Below the pieces are notes generated by a model. The model worked only from the letters and a program-made list of their open reading frames with translations, made no database searches and had not been told where the DNA came from. Positions 58,108 through 64,000 of a stretch of 64,000 nucleotides of DNA are shown in pieces. The DNA is from Gymnopus androsaceus JB14 (lineage: Eukaryota; Basidiomycota; Agaricomycetes; Agaricales; Omphalotaceae), in assembly GCA_009733575.1 (NCBI GenBank), contig ML769669.1, positions 23,570 through 87,569 on the forward strand. The letters are read 5' to 3'. A program made the translations under genes and the position numbers. Each line of letters begins with the position of its first letter. Position 1 is the stretch's first letter.

Positions 58108-58281
58108 TCGTAAAGCTGAGATGAACGTTCAGAACAAGTTCAAACTAAGCGCCTAAGGAATGAGTCATTGCCACGACTCGTGAAAGTCGCGTGGCCCTTT
58201 GTGGCGTTCCCATTCGTTCTCCTTCAACTTGAACTATCGTCTACTTGCCACACAGCGCAAAATACCATTTATTCGAACCCC

Positions 58282-60516
58282 ATGACCAAACTTTCCAGCG
58301 AAACCCTTGAAGATATAGCTGATATGGAAATTGTGGAACGAGAATTGCAGGACTTTACTGTGCGACATCACGATTCATTCCTGCCATTTCTGAGGTCTAA
58401 TATGTTCTTTAGATGCATTCCGAGCTTGAGACAGACCGACTAACGGATACTGACAATGAATCATCCTCGGATTTCTCCCTAGTTGATTTGGATCACGAAG
58501 AAAAGGTAGAAAAGAATGCGACTTCTTATCAGTGGCCCACCGATCTTCTCGCTCCCGGTAGCCTCTCAGCTCAAGAGAATAACTTTTTTTGTGGCTCCTG
58601 CGGCGAACTTTATTCCTCCTCCAAAGAAGAACTAACCGATACTCAGCTTTTGGATGCCGAGCGCCAGTACCATCGTGCTGCGATAACCGAGCTCGAGGAA
58701 AAGCATAAAGAGCAAATGGTAGCGTATGCGGCCGAGTTGCAAGAGCTGTTGAAAGTGCAGGCCACCCTTGAAGATGATCTTACTCGGACAGCTGAACACC
58801 AGAGGGAGCTGTTAACGCGAGAGAAGGAGGACTTGCATACACAGCTGGTAGATGTTTCGCGTATCAGGGATGCTCTCTTTGCGGAGAATGGTCGACTTTC
58901 AAAGGAAGCTGAACAGTGTTCTCTCATAGCTCAGGGCGAACAGGTGAAGGTCGCAGATTTCGAGCAGTTACGACTCGAGCTGTTGGCTTGCCGAGACTCG
59001 CTCTCTACCCAGTTGAAAGATCGGAACCATGAACTTAATATCCTCCGTAATGCTGTGGAGCGATCCGATGGAGAGATGCAATCTCTTTCAATAGCTCGTG
59101 ATGACGCTGAGGCTGAATCCGCTCGTCTCCGTCATGAGCTAAGGGAGCTCCGAGTCGACGCTACCACTGCCCAACAGCACAGGGATGATCTAGTCGACTC
59201 GAACAATGTTCTTCATAGCCAGCTTGACGATGCTGCACACGAGCTACACATGGAGCGTATGAGAGCAGTGGAATCTGCTGACGAGGTCCTAGCCCTCACA
59301 GAAGCTCGAGACAGTATCGGAGCCGACTTTGACCGAGCTAGCCGTGAGCGAGACGAGCTCAAAAACAAATTCGAATCTACGGTCACTTGAACGCCACCAT
59401 TCATTCTCTTCGTACCGACCTCCAGAACAAGACCCGCGAACTCGAGACAGAACGTTTTCAAGCCATTTCGGCTGCGAGCGATCTTTCTAACCAGGTTTCT
59501 GACCTTACGCGTAGGCTGGACGATGAGGCCCAAGAGGCTTCCCGTCTGATCCAGAATAAGGAAGAGAATTTCAGTATCCTTCGAGCCGAAATGGAGATGC
59601 GAATCAACGACTTGATGGCTTTGGCAGCCGAACGAGATCGTTTGACTGGGTCTCAGGCGTCCTTTTTAGCTCGGTGCGACGAGCTATCTCAGGAGAATTC
59701 CCGTCTCAATACCACTCTCGAATCCAAGAACCAGCAGCTCCATGCTGTATATGACGAAATAGACAATCTGACACGCGCCAAAGACTCGCAAGACACGACA
59801 ATTCGCGATCTCCGAGCGCAGTTGACTGCTTTGAAAAGCTCAGAAGAGTCTTTCCGAAACGATGCGCTCAAGCATCGACGAGCCAGAGAAAAAGCAGAGA
59901 GAGCTCTCAGCAGCGCTCTTTCACAACAGGAGGCTGTGTCATCAAACGCAAAGAAGGCAACCGGGCTCTTGAAGAAGAGAAACGCAAGGGCGAGGAGGCT
60001 CTCAGGGCTCATGCTCAGGAGATTGAAGATTTGCAAGGACAGTTGCACGCTGCTGTAGAATCTACCCGTGCTTCTTCTCTACAGGTCAACGAATTTACTC
60101 GCAAGATGGGAGCCAAGGATCGAAAGATCCAAGCTCTGCGCTTTGAGAGGGAATCTCTGAAGCAGGAGAATGTCATTGAGCAGGGTCGGATTCGCGATTT
60201 GCGAACGCGCTTGGCTAACACTGAAAGCGAACAAGATTCATCCAGGAATCAGATGCAGACCCAGATGGATGCGATTCAGGCGCAGTGTGACAGACTCGCT
60301 CAGGAGAATTCCCAGTTGAAGGAGACCTTGAAGGCTAAGGATCGAAAGATCCAAGATCTACGCACCCAAAGGAACTCTCTCCGGTCTGATCTAGGGAGTT
60401 CCCAGCGCCAACAATCTCGAGCTCAACCCAGTCGTGATGCAGCGCAACCCGACGCAGCTAGAGCAGCTAGAACCGCTCATTGTATCTCGGTCCCATGGGA
60501 ACCGTACTTTGGGTAA
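58282..60516 (+). pseudogene. Long coiled-coil protein gene, copy 2 (few frameshifts)
   Basis: Exon 1 (ATG 58282, MTKLSSETLEDIADMEIVER) joins over an intron (GTGCGAC...CTTTAG) to MHSELETDRLTDTDNE and a 325-codon open frame, with FCGSCGEL and continuous heptads to KNKFESTVT. Here ACGGTCAC-TTGAAC lacks four bases found in copy 1 (ACGGTCACCGACTTGAAC), giving a stop at 59388. Downstream frames resume LHSLRTDLQNKTRELETER-type heptads from 59387. A second shift near 59940 leads to EEEKRKGEEALRAHAQEIED and DRKIQALRFERESLKQEN, ending VPWEPYFG at 60516. The full product would be about 730 residues, nearly all coiled coil with an N-terminal CxxC. Function unknown. Confidence 0.65.
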
Positions 60517-61067
60517 GCTGGTGGGTTCCAAACAGTCGACGATAGGACACAAGGAGGAGCAGCCTAGTCTGACGCGTAAAGTTTTATATTTTTCCTTCCT
60601 TCTTTCATTCAAATCGATACAGCACTAGTACATATATCACTGTTCTTCGAACTACTTACTATATTCTCATCTCCTTTTGTGTAATTTAAACTTGAACCTC
60701 CAGATAATTGACGTTGTAGTAGATAATTTCGAGATACTGTAGTTTCCACTATATTCTGTCATAATCCGAGTGAGAGCCGGGTAGGCCTAAAGCAGTCCCC
60801 TCTAAGAGGTTGGCGTTATGAATGTAAGAGACCTTGTTATTTCTTACTTTTCGTCCACCGACCAATCCCTCTAAGAGGTGAGAGGGTTCTCCGTTAGGTG
60901 GGCATCGATCGAGGAAGGAAGATATTGAAAGCACTGTGTGTCGGGAACTGTTATCATAATCGTTCCTGCTTCAGGAAGTGTCTAAAAATTACAAAAAAAC
61001 TACATAGGTATTTATATACATACTCACACACTCGGAGTCAATTGTATTCGACGAACGTTGAAAAAAA
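60517..61067. other. 3' flank of coiled-coil copy 2
   Basis: Paralogous to 51134-51757 but without MITE A. It contains two CCCTCTAAGAGGT words (about 60799 and 60870) bracketing 70 bp, possibly a small insertion. No gene. Confidence 0.55.
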
Positions 61068-61281
61068 GTTATTTTCACCAGGTCGTCGCTGACCCATAAT
61101 TCCGCACCGGCCCCGACCTTGACCCAGGTCGGCCTTTCCACCCCATACCCACGCTGAGAGGAATATATTCATCTGCCAGGTCCCCAGCTTCGGCGGGATC
61201 TTCGGCATTGACCATGAAATCTGCCTCTGACGATTCCATGTCGTAGTCAAACAAACCCATATCCTCTTGTGCCCATTGAAC
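61068..61281 (-). pseudogene. Orphan C-terminal coding fragment, copy 2
   Basis: A minus-strand open frame with QEDMGLFDYDMESSEADFMV, then DPAEAGDLADEYIP and SGPVRNYGSATTW before the stop near 61075. It is acidic, then Gly/Arg-rich. It looks like the last exon of a gene whose upstream part is cut off at 61282. I do not recognise the family. Confidence 0.5.
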
Positions 61282-63733
61282 TAATCGATTGAGCATCACC
61301 CTTGGATACATTAATTTCATTGGGCCAATCTTGCTCTACATATCGGCAACAAAAAAATTAGGAGAGTGCTGGGAAGTTGGAGGCGGAGGTGCTTTACTGC
61401 AGGAAGGAAGTGATGGAGCGCCACCAGATTACATTACTCTCCATGCAACAATCTGGCATCTTACTTATCAGGCACATTAAAAGTTAGAGGAGTGCCTGAG
61501 AAGTTGAGGTAGGGGGTGCTTATACTTGCGCAAGAAAAACTATGCTGGCCCTGGATTATGAAATGATGGAGTCTGAAATGTAAACAATCTGTTACCTGTT
61601 ATCACCCTTACTGGAACCGCACTTGTGTTACCTTCTTACAATTCTTTCAGGTACAATATTGAATGAGTATTGTACTGATGTTATTACTCAGTTGTTTTTG
61701 CTTTGCTGTTTGGTCTGAACAAATACAAAACACAAATGTGATTTTACATTGAACCACGGCTGCGAGCTCGCAACAGATTATAAGGGCCCCTCGGCTATTT
61801 ACTAAAACTGAACACACTTTCGGGTGATAATCATGAAGCCAGATCGGGAAAGCTCACACTGGTTCCCGTTAATGTTAGAGCTCGTATTAATGGTTTGGCT
61901 GCCGGATCGCTTGTGGGCCTAGCCTTACGCGGGGAAAACAGCTCCATATTTCACCCCCTCTGCGGGAGCAAGGATAATGGGTGATGAATCTGTACGAAGT
62001 TGGGGACGGGGAAAAGAAATAAAACAATCAATGAACGAACCGATAGTCCAGTTCCTCTTCAGCGAGCAAGCATCAAACGTAACAGGATACCTGATAGATC
62101 TAGCCCAGAAATTCACTCCCCCACTTGCCTTTGAATCTCATTCCATCCAGACATCGATTTCTGCTCCAGGTCGAGAATTGGTGATATCAACAGCAAAAAA
62201 CACGTCGATCTGCACTTCTAGAATATTTGAGGGTTTCGCTGAATAGTTGAGTTCACTGGCGTTCGAATGGAAGAGTGTTTCGCGTTGTGTGGAAATTAGA
62301 GGCAATGAGAACGCCCAAAATGCGAGGAGACTTATCCACTTATTGAACTGGTTTCTGAACGTACGCGCCCAGCACCATTAACAATTGAGTGTGGAGAAGT
62401 CGCAATAAAGGATTCAGCTCGCTATCTTTACAGGCAACGTCGCTTTCATCCTTACTTGAAACCGCTCTCACTTCGTAGCGTCCAATTTTACACTTCTTCA
62501 TGTCTCGAGCTTGATGAGGGTTCTATCCTCGATGCTATGGACTATTTTCATGCAGAAAATACCTCGAACAACGGATGGTATGGCGGGGAATCGCTGTGGA
62601 AGGGGGAATTGAGAAGACGGAAAGTGACGTCCTGGAGATAGTGCACGCTTTCCCTCCAGGAGGATGGGACTGATATGCGAAGTTGATTAATTCAGATAAT
62701 CGAGATAGTGCATTGGCCACAATTCAAGTAAAATGTAGACAAGAGTATTGGATCGCTACGGGCAGAGAGGGTAACAATGGGTGCTGCAAAAGTGACGGTA
62801 CACACATGAATGATATTCCAAAATCCTAACGAGAGAGCAGCTCCGTCGTCTTTATTAATAGAGTATGGCAATATTTTTAGAAGAGAGCAGGTTCTCGAAG
62901 GAGAGTCGCGGTACCAGAACAGAAGACTGAATTCGCGGAATTATACCGCGAAACGGACAAAGGGTGAGAAGACTCGTTTTTGGGACACAGTGAGGTGGAC
63001 TTTTGTGATCAGCTCTGGAAGCGCGTAGAGAGTTGTGTCTAGTTGTGTTCATCGTAAGCTGGGAGATGAACGTTCAGAACAAGTTCAAACTAAGCGCCTA
63101 AGGAATGAGTCATTGCCCGACTCGTGAAGTCGCGTGGCCTTTTGGGCGTTCCCTTCGTTCTCCTTCACTTGAACTATCGTCTACTTGCCACAGCGCCAAA
63201 TACCATTTATTCGAACCCCATGACAAACTTTCCAGCGAAACCCTTGAAGATATAGCTGATATGGAAATTGTGGAACGAGAATTTGCAGGACTTTACTGTG
63301 CGAATCACGATTCATTCCTGCCTTCTGAGGTCTAATATGTTCTTAGATGCATTCCGAGCTTGAGACAGACCGACTAACGGATACTGACAATGAATCATCC
63401 TCGGATTTCTCCCTAGTTGATTTTGGATCACGAAGAAAAGGTAGAAAAGAATGCGACTTCTTATTCAGTGGCACACGATCTTCTCGCTCCGGTAGCCTCT
63501 CAGCTCAAGAGAATAACTTTTTTTGTGGCTCCTGCGGCGAACTTTATTCCTCCTCCAAATGAAGAACTAACGCGATACTCAGCTTTGGATGCCGAGCGCC
63601 AGTACCATCGTGCTGCGATAACCGAGCTCGAGGAAAAGCATAAAGAGCAAATGGTAGCGTATGCGGCCGAGTTTGCAGAGCTGTTGAAAGTGCAGGCCAC
63701 CCTTGAAGATGATCTTACTCGGACAAGCTGAAC
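61282..63733 (+). repeat. Indel-riddled duplicate of 56347-58797
   Basis: It matches, in order, the last TPR units, the 3' flank, the inverted coiled-coil fragment, F-box copy d and the start of coiled-coil copy 2. Nearly every 10-30 bases there is a one-base insertion or deletion, while substitutions are rare (for example TTATACTTGCGCAAGAAAAA versus TTATACTGCGCAAGAAAAA). All frames are destroyed. It most likely represents uncorrected long-read sequence or a misassembly rather than evolved decay. Confidence 0.75.
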
Positions 63734-64000
63734 AAGGAAGTGATTGGGGAACACCACCCTGATACATTAACTTCCATGGCCAATCTAGCATCTACATATC
63801 GGGCACATGGAAAGTTGGAGAGTGCTGAGAAGCTGGGGGAGGAGGTGCTTATACTACAAAAGCAAGTGATCGGGGAGCATCACCCTCATACATTAACTTC
63901 CATGGCCAATCTGGCATCTACTTATCAGGCATCTGGAAAGTTAGAGAGTGCAGAGAAGCTGGAGGAGGAGGTGTTAATACTGCGCAAGGAAGTGATTGGG
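63734..64000 (+). CDS. Partial TPR-repeat gene, cut by the window edge
   Basis: From AAGGAAGTGATTGGGGAACA the sequence equals 54821-55085 almost base for base and encodes two TPR units (EKLGEEVLILQKQVIGEHHP). The G run at 63835-63839 has five Gs where 54922-54925 has four, so the frame is open here. It begins abruptly after the indel-rich block. Confidence 0.7.

Overview
The window looks like nuclear DNA of a filamentous basidiomycete, most likely an Agaricomycete. Genes are split by many short GT-AG introns of about 43-65 bp, with at least two GC-AG introns. The region carries families typical of mushroom-forming fungi: F-box proteins, an NB-ARC/TPR NLR-like protein, a GDVG-motif protein family expanded in Agaricomycetes, short secreted hydrophobic proteins, and beta-lactamase-fold hydrolases.

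Layout. 0-11 kb: a low-complexity basidiomycete protein, a 14-TM MFS transporter and a very large RING-H2 E3 ligase. 11-25 kb: a single-pass membrane protein with an internally deleted second copy, an AT-rich insertion with a MITE, two secreted hydrophobic paralogs, a short-chain dehydrogenase pseudogene and two copies of a dispersed non-coding repeat. 25-29 kb: a BEM46-type alpha/beta hydrolase and a nucleoside phosphorylase, divergently transcribed. 29.5-32.1 kb: an NLR-like NB-ARC/TPR gene. 33-43.5 kb: GDT1/TMEM165 cation transporter, atypical tyrosine phosphatase, beta-lactamase-like hydrolase plus a relic of it, an APP1-type phosphatase and an auxin-efflux-carrier-family transporter. 43.7-64 kb: a fast-evolving duplicated region with three F-box genes and a truncated fourth, two long coiled-coil genes plus relics, two MITEs, a GDVG-family gene running into about 16 near-identical TPR repeats, and a further copy of part of this block that is full of indels.

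Two themes link the window. First, a candidate recognition module: the NLR-like gene and the GDVG/TPR gene share nearly the same 42-residue TPR repeat and a similar short N-terminal motif, which suggests exchange of sensor repeats. Second, many otherwise conserved genes are interrupted by single-base indels, often in homopolymers, and 61.28-63.73 kb repeats 56.35-58.79 kb with many indels but few substitutions. Both point to residual long-read error or misassembly as well as real decay. All exon boundaries were inferred by eye from splice motifs and reading-frame continuity. All family names rest on recognised motifs, not on searches.
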